DNA of 43,213 nucleotides from Corynebacterium pelargi (GTDB lineage: Bacteria; Actinomycetota; Actinomycetes; Mycobacteriales; Mycobacteriaceae), in assembly GCF_014635485.1 (NCBI RefSeq), contig NZ_BMCX01000005.1, positions 1 to 43,213 on the forward strand, given 5' to 3'. The notes beneath the pieces were generated by a model that did no database searches, had not been told where the DNA came from, and worked only from the letters and a program-made list of their open reading frames with translations. The translations under genes and the position numbers were made by a program. Of the stretch, positions 24,528 to 32,234 are shown in pieces (positions within the stretch are counted from its first letter, which is position 1; the number at the start of each line of letters is the position of its first letter).

Positions 24528-25457
24528 TTAGTTTGCTGCGGGCTTTTCGGGCTCTTCTGGAGTATCGGTAACTTCAGGTTCAGCAGCCTCGCGCGTGGAG
24601 GCTTGCTCAGTCCTGGTGGAATAACCCGCCGCGGCTCGGCTCCTCGAAGGTGCTGCTTCTTCGCTCGTATCCTCACCCGGGCGTTCTTGCCCATTGGCGC
24701 CGCCATCTGTCTCTGCGCCTTCAGCGGGGCTTGTCGTAGGCGTTTCGCCACCTGCATTGCCACCCTGGCCATCACCCTGGCCAGGATTTTGCCCCTCATT
24801 GCCCTCGGAAGGACGGCTGGGCTGGTTCGAAGGTGACGGGGTCACCGCCGTTGGCTGCTCTTCCGGCGTTTCAGGTTCAGGGTTGCTGGGCTGGGCCTCC
24901 TCAGGGTCTGCTGGAGGTTGAGTATCCTCGGTGCGCGTTTCGCTGGGTTGCGTTGTGGTGCTCACCCTCGTTTCTGGCGCAGGCGTTTCTTCTGGCTGTT
25001 CTTCCTCGGATACGGCCTCGCTACTGGGTGGCTTTGTTGGTTCTGGCCTGGAGGTCTTGCCGTCGATCCTGTCAAAAGCCTTCGGGGGATCCAGCGGGCC
25101 GAGGCGCTCAAGGCCGCTCAGGCTCACGCAGCCCGCCACCAGCGCCACGGCGGCAGTGGGAACAATATAGCGCCACTTACGATCCACCACGGCGTTATAG
25201 GTTTCAGGCTCCATGCCGGCCCGATTGCACCTGCTGAGGTGCCAAAAGTACCAACCGGAAGGCAGGATAAAGACCACCGCGAAGAGCACTGCCGGCAGCA
25301 GACCCGTTTTTCCGTAGATCAGCGGAAACCCAATCAGGGCGGCATAGCCGATAGCCATAGCTGTCACCGATAGCGCAATACCGGCGATCGAGGCGCCAGC
25401 AGTAAAGTGTGCGATTCGCTCACGCAAACTTGGACCATCGACGTTGCGCTTCAACAA
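24528..25457 (-). CDS. Membrane protein with long Pro/Glu/Thr-rich tail
   Basis: A 309-residue protein. Residues 1-120 contain three membrane helices (about 18-38, 52-70 and 94-112) around a charged loop, and the remaining 190 residues are a low-complexity Glu/Pro/Thr/Gly/Ser tail, likely disordered. Topology would put the tail outside if the N-terminus is inside, as expected for a wall-spanning stalk. No family recognised. The start is TTG 25457 with AAAGG upstream. It lies 106 bases downstream of the LCP gene on the same strand, which suggests a link to polysaccharide attachment. Confidence 0.65.
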   Translation of the reverse strand: MLKRNVDGPSLRERIAHFTAGASIAGIALSVTAMAIGYAALIGFPLIYGKTGLLPAVLFAVVFILPSGWYFWHLSRCNRAGMEPETYNAVVDRKWRYIVPTAAVALVAGCVSLSGLERLGPLDPPKAFDRIDGKTSRPEPTKPPSSEAVSEEEQPEETPAPETRVSTTTQPSETRTEDTQPPADPEEAQPSNPEPETPEEQPTAVTPSPSNQPSRPSEGNEGQNPGQGDGQGGNAGGETPTTSPAEGAETDGGANGQERPGEDTSEEAAPSRSRAAAGYSTRTEQASTREAAEPEVTDTPEEPEKPAAN

Positions 25458-25563
25458 CCACGCCGCCTTTCGGGCTCGAAGGACTCATGTGCAACCCAAT
25501 AGAGTTTAAAACCTGATTAAGCCAATTACCAGCGATAACCATCGCTGCTTCCGTGCGTTTTCG

Positions 25564-26547
25564 CTAAGAAGCGGGCAGCGGAGTGCCCTCGGAAAAAGCC
25601 TTCCAATAGGCTTTGGCCGACTCCGAAACCACGACGTTATTTCCGTCGCTACTCAAATTCACGGGAATCGTCCGGGCATTCACCTTGCCACGCTTCATCG
25701 TGGTGAGCATCCGTTGTGCATTTGCAAAGGTCACCACACCCTCGGAAGCGAGCATATGGCCACTCAAGTCATGTGCCATGGAAAGCAGCTTGGGCACATC
25801 TTGGGGCACCGACAGCTCTTTCACCTGGCTGACCACGGCCTTGAGCAATTGTTGCTGGCGCTCGATACGCGCAAGGTCTGATCCATCGTCTACGCCCTTG
25901 CGTGCCTGGGAGAACCTGAAGGCGGTTTCGCCATCGGCCATGTGGCAGCCTTCGGGCACGCCCGGAATGGCGGCAGCCTGTTCGGGTGTGGCGCAAAGTT
26001 CCACGCCTCCAAGTTGGTTCACCACATCTTCAACGCCTCTGGAATCCAGCACCACGGAACCACCCAGGCTAAAGCCGCTGAGCCAGGTCACCGCCCGTTC
26101 TGCGCAGCGCATACCGGCTTCGGATGCCTCTTCGCTGTTATCGGCGGCAGCACCCAAGGCGTAGGCCGCGTTGATTTTGGTGTGCTGCGGCTCGCTTTGG
26201 CTGCCATCGGAACGCTCACACGCAGGGATATCCACCAGGGTGTCCCTGGGAATGGATACCAGGTCGATGCTTTGATCTTCGAGCACACGCGCCAGCACCA
26301 TGGCATCGGTACGCCCCACGTCGGCATTCATGGCAGCGCTCGAGTTCAGCAAATCAGCGTTGCCACCTGCTCGGGTATCGCGGAACATCACCAAATACAC
26401 GGCCTCTTTACGGCCGTCAGCATTGGGATCTTTCTTGCTCACACCCAACCCAGAAGTAACCCAAAAGAATCCGGCTACAGCAATAAGACCAAGGACTACA
26501 ACCAACGCGACCACGCCGATCAGCAAGCGCCGCACCATTTTTGACAT
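25564..26547 (-). CDS. LytR-CpsA-Psr (LCP) family glycopolymer ligase
   Basis: A 327-residue protein with one N-terminal membrane helix (residues 7-30) and an outside LCP domain. Conserved features are RTDAMVLARV (79-88), the IPRDT motif (99-103) and DLARIERQQQLL (224-235), which hold the polyprenyl-pyrophosphate and metal-binding Arg/Asp residues. LCP enzymes move polymers from the lipid carrier to peptidoglycan. Four cysteines in the outer domain may form disulfides. The first acidic motif, usually GSDSR, reads FRDTR here. Its place in the polysaccharide locus suggests it attaches the locus product to the wall, distinct from the housekeeping LCP for arabinogalactan. Confidence 0.9.
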   Translation of the reverse strand: MSKMVRRLLIGVVALVVVLGLIAVAGFFWVTSGLGVSKKDPNADGRKEAVYLVMFRDTRAGGNADLLNSSAAMNADVGRTDAMVLARVLEDQSIDLVSIPRDTLVDIPACERSDGSQSEPQHTKINAAYALGAAADNSEEASEAGMRCAERAVTWLSGFSLGGSVVLDSRGVEDVVNQLGGVELCATPEQAAAIPGVPEGCHMADGETAFRFSQARKGVDDGSDLARIERQQQLLKAVVSQVKELSVPQDVPKLLSMAHDLSGHMLASEGVVTFANAQRMLTTMKRGKVNARTIPVNLSSDGNNVVVSESAKAYWKAFSEGTPLPAS

Positions 26548-26605
26548 ACGCGAATCCTAACACCTAACTCCACCAAAAGAGCAGGATTTCTCCAGGTCAC
26601 AAGGG

Positions 26606-27874
26606 CTATTTTTGAGCGATCACCTGACGCAAAAGCGCATCCGTTGCCGCCCCGGCTTTCTCCGCAGCAAACTCTTGCCTGTGAAGAGTGGCCGCATTGG
26701 CTCGCCACGAAGCCATTTGGGCGTCATCAGCCGCAGCAAGCGTCTGCAAACACTGCTTGAGCTTTTCGACGTCACCCGGCGGGCACACCAAACCGATGTC
26801 ATTCTTGGCCACCACCGCTGCAACATCCCCAGGTGCACTACACACGATAGGGGTGTGAGAAGCGATAATCGACTGCGTCTTGCTTGGCATCGTGATGGCA
26901 GAAAGCGGCGCATCCGATAAACCAATGAAGGCCGCATCCACCGCGCCAAGCAATTCGGACATCTCCTCCTGCTGCACGCGGCCCAAAAAGCGCACCGGGG
27001 CATTAAGTGAGGTTGCCAATTCCCGGAGTGCTTCTTCTTGAGTACCGGAACCAGCCAGCAGCACTTCCGGTCCTTGATCCCCGGCCTTAGCTGCGGCGCG
27101 GATCAACGTCGACAAGCCCTGCGCCTCACCCATCGCACCTGCATACAGCAACACACGACGCTGACCTTCGGTGCCAAAACGCTCCCGAGCTTTGGCACGC
27201 TCAGCAACGCTTAAAGGGCGAAACACACGTTCATCCGGTGCCACAGGAATGAAGTGAATCTTCTCCTCCGGCACCCCGCGCCCGATCAACACATCGCGAA
27301 TGCCAGGAGAAAGCACCACCACAGCCTCCGCATGCCTATACAGCAGATTGCACCACCAATGCAGCAACCGCCCCGCCACCTTCAGCACCGAATGCGCACC
27401 ATTTAAGCCCGCCACCTCCATCGTGTCCGGCCACAAATCCCCAACCCACACCACCGTCGGAATGCGACCAAACGCCCGCGAAACAAGCATCGGCAACCCC
27501 ACCGTCACCGGCGAATACGCCACCCACTGCACGTCAGGACGCTGAATCTTCCCACGCAACCGCCCCCACAACACCCCAGCCGCAGCAGAAATACCAAAGG
27601 AGGCATAGTTTGCTATCCGCTTTAACGCCGAAGCGTCATGAGAAGCGAACAGAGGCACACGCCAAACCTTGACCCCATCGAGCTCAGAAGGCTGCAAAAA
27701 CGACATCTTCCAACCAGGCTGCAACTCACCCGTTGGATAATTCGGAAAACCCGTCAGTACCTCCACCTCATGGCCTCGCTGCACCAACGCCTGAGCAATC
27801 ACCGCAGGCACCACCGCGGGGCCGGGTTCGGGTGGGTACCACTGGGTGATCATCAAAGTGCGCAAAGTAGCCAT
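26606..27874 (-). CDS. Glycosyltransferase GT4, WbuB-like (putative L-FucNAc transferase)
   Basis: A 422-residue GT-B enzyme. The N-terminus MITQWYPPEPGPAVVP and the central VWVGDLWPDTMEVAG are typical of the WbuB group, in which E. coli O26 WbuB was proposed to add L-FucNAc. The donor-binding region includes LYAGAMGEAQGL and MPSKTQSIIASHTPIV. A capEFG set for UDP-L-FucNAc lies in the same locus, so L-FucNAc transfer is a reasonable inference. SD AGAAGGAAG comes from the palindrome at 27885-27908. Followed by the LCP gene on the same strand. Confidence 0.85.
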   Translation of the reverse strand: MATLRTLMITQWYPPEPGPAVVPAVIAQALVQRGHEVEVLTGFPNYPTGELQPGWKMSFLQPSELDGVKVWRVPLFASHDASALKRIANYASFGISAAAGVLWGRLRGKIQRPDVQWVAYSPVTVGLPMLVSRAFGRIPTVVWVGDLWPDTMEVAGLNGAHSVLKVAGRLLHWWCNLLYRHAEAVVVLSPGIRDVLIGRGVPEEKIHFIPVAPDERVFRPLSVAERAKARERFGTEGQRRVLLYAGAMGEAQGLSTLIRAAAKAGDQGPEVLLAGSGTQEEALRELATSLNAPVRFLGRVQQEEMSELLGAVDAAFIGLSDAPLSAITMPSKTQSIIASHTPIVCSAPGDVAAVVAKNDIGLVCPPGDVEKLKQCLQTLAAADDAQMASWRANAATLHRQEFAAEKAGAATDALLRQVIAQK

Positions 27875-27884
27875 GGTTTCACTT

Positions 27885-27908
27885 CCTTCTGGATATATAT
27901 CTAGGAGA
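27885..27908. repeat. Dispersed palindrome forming the WbuB-like gene SD
   Basis: Core CTGGATATATATCTAG. On the minus strand CCAGAAGGAAG ten bases further on is the Shine-Dalgarno sequence for ATG 27874. This is the last copy seen; none occurs from here to the window end. Confidence 0.75.
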
Positions 27909-28252
27909 GAGGGTCATGCCATGGGTTAGTCTATCCGTGTAGCACCTCCCCCGACCTCAAGGAATCCCGCCGTGGCCAACCCCGATGCCCCCTCTATTTT
28001 GGTGTGCGCTTCTAGCGCACGGGGGATGCGGTCGTGCGCTTCTCGGCGGCGTGTGGTCCGGTTCGCGGGTTCTGGGAGGTTTCGCAACACCTCGGTTTGG
28101 TTTCAATGTGGCTTTCGGTGGCGGGATTCGTGTGATGCGTTCTGCCAGCGTGGCAGTGCTGTTTGTGTTCCGAGTTGCTTTGGGGCAGGCAGCGGCGATG
28201 TATCCATTGCGAAACCGTCTTTTCTACTCGGCCTTTGTTCAGGAGATCCACG
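27909..28252. promoter_or_regulatory. Divergent intergenic/leader region of the polysaccharide locus
   Basis: About 340 bases between two divergent polysaccharide genes with no credible protein. It holds a tight stem-loop GTGCGCT-TCT-AGCGCAC (28004-28020), followed by GGGGG that can pair with an upstream CCCCC, and a smaller stem TGCCA-GCG-TGGCA near 28143. Promoters for both directions must lie here; I could not place -35 and -10 boxes with confidence. A long structured 5' leader for the priming transferase is possible. Confidence 0.5.
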
Positions 28253-28879
28253 ATGAGTACCCAAGCGCAACGCGTTGAAGATATCGCACGCAGAACGATC
28301 GATATTGTTGCTTCTGCTGGTGGCTTGGCGGTGTTGGCGGTGCCGATGGTTGCTGTGGCTGTGGCGGTGAAGGTGAGCTCGCCTGGTCCTGTGTTCTTTA
28401 CTCAGGAGCGCGTGGGTAAAGATGGTGAGCATTTCAACCTGATTAAATTCCGTTCGATGAGGGTGGCCATCGACGATAAGGCCGCGCAGGTGACCGCTGG
28501 TGGCGATCCTCGCATCACCAAGATTGGCGGCTTCTTGCGTAATTGGAAGCTTGATGAGCTGCCTCAGCTTTTTAATGTGCTCAAAGGCGATATGTCTTTA
28601 GTGGGGCCACGCCCGGAGGTGCCCCGCTACACCCCGTATTGGCCCAAGCAGTATGCCGACATCATTCTCACGGTGCGGCCTGGGATTACGAACCCGGTCA
28701 CGGTGGAGTTGCGGGATCAAGAAGAACTGCTTGCCGGCAGGGAGGATCCGGAGCGTTTCTATATTGATGAGATGCTGCCTGAAAAAGCCCGCAAATATGC
28801 AGAGTATGTGCAGGCGCGCACGCTCGCGGGGGATTTGCGCACCATCTTCCACACCATTAAGGCTGTGGCACGACTATGA
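28253..28879 (+). CDS. Priming sugar-phosphate transferase (PglC/CapM-like)
   Basis: A 208-residue monotopic enzyme that moves a sugar-1-phosphate from UDP-sugar to undecaprenyl or decaprenyl phosphate, starting the repeat unit. One membrane segment (residues about 18-42), then the bac_transf signature SPGPVFFTQERVGK, IKFRSMR, and LDELPQLFNVLKGDMS followed by LVGPRPEVPRY. The short size without extra membrane helices matches PglC/CapM rather than WbaP. In S. aureus type 5/8, CapM uses UDP-D-FucNAc. ATG 28253 has AGGAG seven bases upstream. The stop overlaps capF (ATGA). Confidence 0.92.
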   Translation: MSTQAQRVEDIARRTIDIVASAGGLAVLAVPMVAVAVAVKVSSPGPVFFTQERVGKDGEHFNLIKFRSMRVAIDDKAAQVTAGGDPRITKIGGFLRNWKLDELPQLFNVLKGDMSLVGPRPEVPRYTPYWPKQYADIILTVRPGITNPVTVELRDQEELLAGREDPERFYIDEMLPEKARKYAEYVQARTLAGDLRTIFHTIKAVARL

Positions 28880-30018
28880 GCGAGCACGATCGACCAACGC
28901 TGTGCATCGTAGGCGCAGGCGGTTTTCTTGCCTGGCATGTTCGCCTCCACGCCTGGGCTCATGGTTTTGATGTGCGTGGGTGTTCCACCCGGCGCGATAG
29001 CCTCGAAACTATTAGTGCTGCCATTGCCGGTGCTGACTTAGTGGTGCATCTCGCTGCCTGCAATCGCCCTGCAGAAGGCCAAACGCCCGATGATGCCGCA
29101 GCGGCCACTCAAGCGGCTGGAAGCATAACGGCTCAGGCGATTGAACAAGCGGCGGCACGCGGCCATGCCCCGAAGGCCGTGAGCATTGCCGGTACTACCC
29201 AGGAGGGTACGGCTTATGCCAGTGCCAAGCGCTTAGCCGGCGAGGCGATAATGCAGGCTGCAGGCAATGCTGGCATCCCGGCCACTCAGTGGCTTCTACC
29301 TAATCTCTTTGGCGAGCACGGCACCCCGCGCCACAACATGGTCACCTCCACGTTTATCGAGGCACTGCTGGATGGGGAAACGCCACAGGTGCATGGTGAC
29401 AACCCGATCACGCTACTGGCGGCGCGGCATGCAGCCGAACTGTTGTTAGCTCCGCTTACTTCTTCGGTTGAGCCGGGAACCCATGCGGTTGCTTCGACGC
29501 ATCTTCGCCACACCACTGTGCCGGAGCTTTTGCGTCACTTGCAGGATATTCACCAGGGCTATCAATCAACCGGGGCGCTGCCTGATACCGCTGATCCTTT
29601 TATTAATGAGCTTTGCGCTGCGTATCTCTCCCACGCAGTTCCACGGCGGCACGCGGTGGATTTGGTGCAGCATAGCGATGAGCGCGGCAGTTTCGTAGAA
29701 ACGGTGCGCGCCGGCGGCCAAGGCCAGGTGAGCTTTTCCACCACGGTCCCGGGCATCACCCGCGGCAATCACTTACACCTGCGCAAAATTGAGCGCTTCG
29801 TGGTGCTCAAGGGTGAGGCGAACATTGAGATGCGCAAGCACGGCAGCGAGGAGCGCATCCTTGTCCACGTCAGCGGTGATGCGCCAAAAGCTGTGGACAT
29901 GCTCTGCGGCTGGACGCATAACATCACCAATGTAGGTAGCGACACCCTCTACACCCAGTTCTGGATCAATGAGCCCTTCGACCCGGCCGATCCCGACACG
30001 TTCTACCAGGAGGTCTAG
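28876..30018 (+). CDS. capF: CapF: UDP-sugar C4 reductase with cupin domain
   Basis: A 380-residue bifunctional enzyme of UDP-L-FucNAc synthesis. The N-terminal SDR domain has IVGAGGFLAWHV for NADPH and YASAK (Tyr114, Lys118). From about residue 255 there is a cupin domain with GNHLHLRKIERFVVL (His299, His301) and MLCGWTHNITN, as in S. aureus CapF, where the cupin acts on the CapE product and the SDR reduces it to UDP-6-deoxy-L-talose-NAc. Normal length (about 370). It overlaps the priming gene by four bases and is followed three bases later by capG. Confidence 0.93.
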   Translation: MSEHDRPTLCIVGAGGFLAWHVRLHAWAHGFDVRGCSTRRDSLETISAAIAGADLVVHLAACNRPAEGQTPDDAAAATQAAGSITAQAIEQAAARGHAPKAVSIAGTTQEGTAYASAKRLAGEAIMQAAGNAGIPATQWLLPNLFGEHGTPRHNMVTSTFIEALLDGETPQVHGDNPITLLAARHAAELLLAPLTSSVEPGTHAVASTHLRHTTVPELLRHLQDIHQGYQSTGALPDTADPFINELCAAYLSHAVPRRHAVDLVQHSDERGSFVETVRAGGQGQVSFSTTVPGITRGNHLHLRKIERFVVLKGEANIEMRKHGSEERILVHVSGDAPKAVDMLCGWTHNITNVGSDTLYTQFWINEPFDPADPDTFYQEV

Positions 30019-30021
30019 GCA

Positions 30022-31155
30022 GTGAGCACTGGCAAATTGAAGGTGATGACGGTGGTGGGCACTCGCCCGGAAATCATTCGCCTTTCCTGCATTATCAAGG
30101 CCTTCGAGGATCACTTCGATCACCTTTTGGTGCACACCGGCCAAAACTGGGACCGCAACCTCAATGAGGTCTTTTTTGAAGATCTCCAGCTCCGCAGCCC
30201 TGATGTTTACCTGAATGCAGACACTTCCTCCCTGGGTGCGGTCTTAGGCGATGTGCTTCGCGGAACAGAAGCGGCAATCCTTGAGCACCGCCCAGATGCG
30301 CTGGTGGTGCTTGGCGATACAAACTCTTGTATCGCAGCGTTAATGGCGAAGCGTTTGAAGGTGCCGGTGTATCACCTAGAAGCAGGCAATCGCTCCTTCG
30401 ACCCCAATGTGCCCGAGGAGATCAACCGCCACCTGGTCGATCACGTGAGCGACTACAACCTCACCTACACCGAGCACTCCAGGAAGAACCTTCTGGCAGA
30501 AGGCTTACACCCGGCGCGTGTGGTGATCATGGGTTCACCCATGCGTGAAGTGCTGAATACCTTTAGCCAACAAATTGCAGCTTCTGATGTACTCGAACGC
30601 CTCGGCCTTGAGCCTGGTAATTACATCCTGGCCTCCACTCACAGGGAAGAGAATGTGGACCTGGAGGCTCGCCTGAATAATGTGGTGGCAAGTTTGGCTG
30701 CTGTGGCCAAGGATCAGCAGTGCCCGGTGCTCGTTTCCACCCACCCTCGCACCCGCAAACGCCTAGATGCCTATGGCATTAGCGCGGATGCGGATGTGCG
30801 TTTTCATGAGCCTTTAGGGTTCCACGATTACAACAAGCTGCAGCAGCATGCGCGTTGCGTGATTTCGGATTCGGGCACGATCAGTGAGGAGTCCACCATG
30901 CTGGAATTCCCCGCCGTCACCTTGCGCGATGCCATTGAGCGCCCGGAGGCTATTGATACCGGCTCGATTATTACTACTGGTTTGAATCCTGATGATGTTG
31001 TCGATGCCGTTCGCATCACCATCGCGCAGTGGAACGCGTATGGTCCGACTGCCTGCCCGGTGGATTATCAAATCAGCGATACTTCCCGCCGCGTGGTGAA
31101 CCTGATTCGCTCCACGGCTAGCACCCATCACCAGCGATTGGGCATTAGACGATGA
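30022..31155 (+). CDS. capG: CapG: UDP-HexNAc 2-epimerase for UDP-L-FucNAc
   Basis: A 377-residue non-hydrolysing UDP-GlcNAc 2-epimerase family enzyme. MTVVGTRPEIIRLS, HTGQNWDRNLNEVFF and HLEAGNRSFDPNVPEEINR are signatures of the CapG/FnlC branch, which makes UDP-L-FucNAc in the last step, rather than WecB. Later motifs are STHREENVD and SDSGTISEEST. GTG 30022 has AGGAGG eight bases upstream. Last four bases overlap the next glycosyltransferase. Confidence 0.92.
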   Translation: MSTGKLKVMTVVGTRPEIIRLSCIIKAFEDHFDHLLVHTGQNWDRNLNEVFFEDLQLRSPDVYLNADTSSLGAVLGDVLRGTEAAILEHRPDALVVLGDTNSCIAALMAKRLKVPVYHLEAGNRSFDPNVPEEINRHLVDHVSDYNLTYTEHSRKNLLAEGLHPARVVIMGSPMREVLNTFSQQIAASDVLERLGLEPGNYILASTHREENVDLEARLNNVVASLAAVAKDQQCPVLVSTHPRTRKRLDAYGISADADVRFHEPLGFHDYNKLQQHARCVISDSGTISEESTMLEFPAVTLRDAIERPEAIDTGSIITTGLNPDDVVDAVRITIAQWNAYGPTACPVDYQISDTSRRVVNLIRSTASTHHQRLGIRR

Positions 31156-32234
31156 GCAAACCGGTAGTGTTTTGGCAGCCGATCCTCTCGATCCACCAGA
31201 CGCCTCTTCTAGAGGAATTTGGGCGTATCTACCCTGGTGAATGCTATCTGGTGGTAAATAAGCTCGTTCCGGAAACGCGCGTGAACGCCGGCTGGGATGT
31301 CAAGGCACCAGAAAATATCCGCCTCATTGGCCCAGAAGATGACGCCAACAACGTTCCTTCGAACGCAATCCACGTGGTGAGCGGATACGTTGGCCCTCAA
31401 CGTTGGCTCAAGCAGCGCAAGAGAGTGCTTGCCGACGCCAACGCGGACGTCGTAGTCATGGTTGAAGGGATCTCACGCTTGGGTGGGTCGGCGAAGCGTG
31501 CCGCACGATTTGCCAAGCAGTGGATGGGACGGATGCATCTGCGCCACCACCTCCGCGGCGTGCTTGCTATCGGAACGCACGCGCAGCGTCAGGCTGCACG
31601 GATGGGGATAGCAGAAGAACGCATCTATCCCATGCTCTATGCCACCGCCACCCCAGAGGTGCAGCAGCGTGAATCCTTGCCGGAAAACTGTGCGGTATTT
31701 GTGGGCAAGCGATGCAGCCGAAAAAACACAGACACCCTGGTCAAAGCCACCAAGGATCTATGCCCACTGGTGCTGATTGGGGCACAGGAAGAAGGCTTTG
31801 AAGATGGCGCTGAAGCTGCAAGCCATGTGGAAGTATTAGGGTCTATTGAAAATGAGCGGCTTGCTTCCTATTTAGTTGAGGCCGCCGTGCTCGTGCTTCC
31901 TTCCTGGCACGATGGCTGGGGTGCCGTAGTTAATGAAGCCCTGGCCTGCGGCACACCGGTGGTGTGTTCTGCCTATGCCGGCGCGGCAGACCTCATCAAT
32001 TCTTCGGGACCATTTCGTGGTGTGGTGGTCGATCACCCAGACCAAGAAGCCCTGCACGAGGCCATCGCCCAGGTGCTGCATGCAAAGGCTGATCGAGACG
32101 TGATTCAGTCCTGGGCTTTAGAGCACATCAGCCCAGAGGTAGTGGCACCGTATCTGCAGCGTTGTTTGATCGCTGCATCTAGTGCAAATAAAGGACGCCC
32201 GACCGCCCCCTGGCATAGGGGGTTATTGGGATAA
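31152..32234 (+). CDS. Glycosyltransferase, GT4-like
   Basis: A 360-residue GT-B fold enzyme. The C-terminal half has FVGKRCSRKNTDTLVKA and the GT4 donor motif WHDGWGAVVNEALACGTPVV with its glutamates. The N-terminal acceptor domain (VVFWQPILSIHQTPLLEEF) is of the type seen in capsule loci. Sugar specificity unknown. ATGA overlap with capG and TAATG junction with the polymerase gene, so it is in the same operon. Confidence 0.85.
   Translation: MSKPVVFWQPILSIHQTPLLEEFGRIYPGECYLVVNKLVPETRVNAGWDVKAPENIRLIGPEDDANNVPSNAIHVVSGYVGPQRWLKQRKRVLADANADVVVMVEGISRLGGSAKRAARFAKQWMGRMHLRHHLRGVLAIGTHAQRQAARMGIAEERIYPMLYATATPEVQQRESLPENCAVFVGKRCSRKNTDTLVKATKDLCPLVLIGAQEEGFEDGAEAASHVEVLGSIENERLASYLVEAAVLVLPSWHDGWGAVVNEALACGTPVVCSAYAGAADLINSSGPFRGVVVDHPDQEALHEAIAQVLHAKADRDVIQSWALEHISPEVVAPYLQRCLIAASSANKGRPTAPWHRGLLG

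Noticed and set aside
142..27908. Palindromes as ordinary rho-independent terminators
   Set aside because: Half of them lie inside genes, and none of the intergenic copies is followed by a T-run.
27972..28256. A 94-codon frame with GTG start, AAGGA upstream, and a stop overlapping the priming transferase start (ATGA)
   Set aside because: The product is rich in Cys, Ser and Arg with no recognisable fold, and the stretch contains strong stem-loops, which fits an untranslated leader better.
31203..31216. CTTCTAGAGG in the glycosyltransferase gene as another palindrome copy
   Set aside because: Only the left half matches; the right half is unrelated and the segment reads as ordinary PLLEEF coding sequence.
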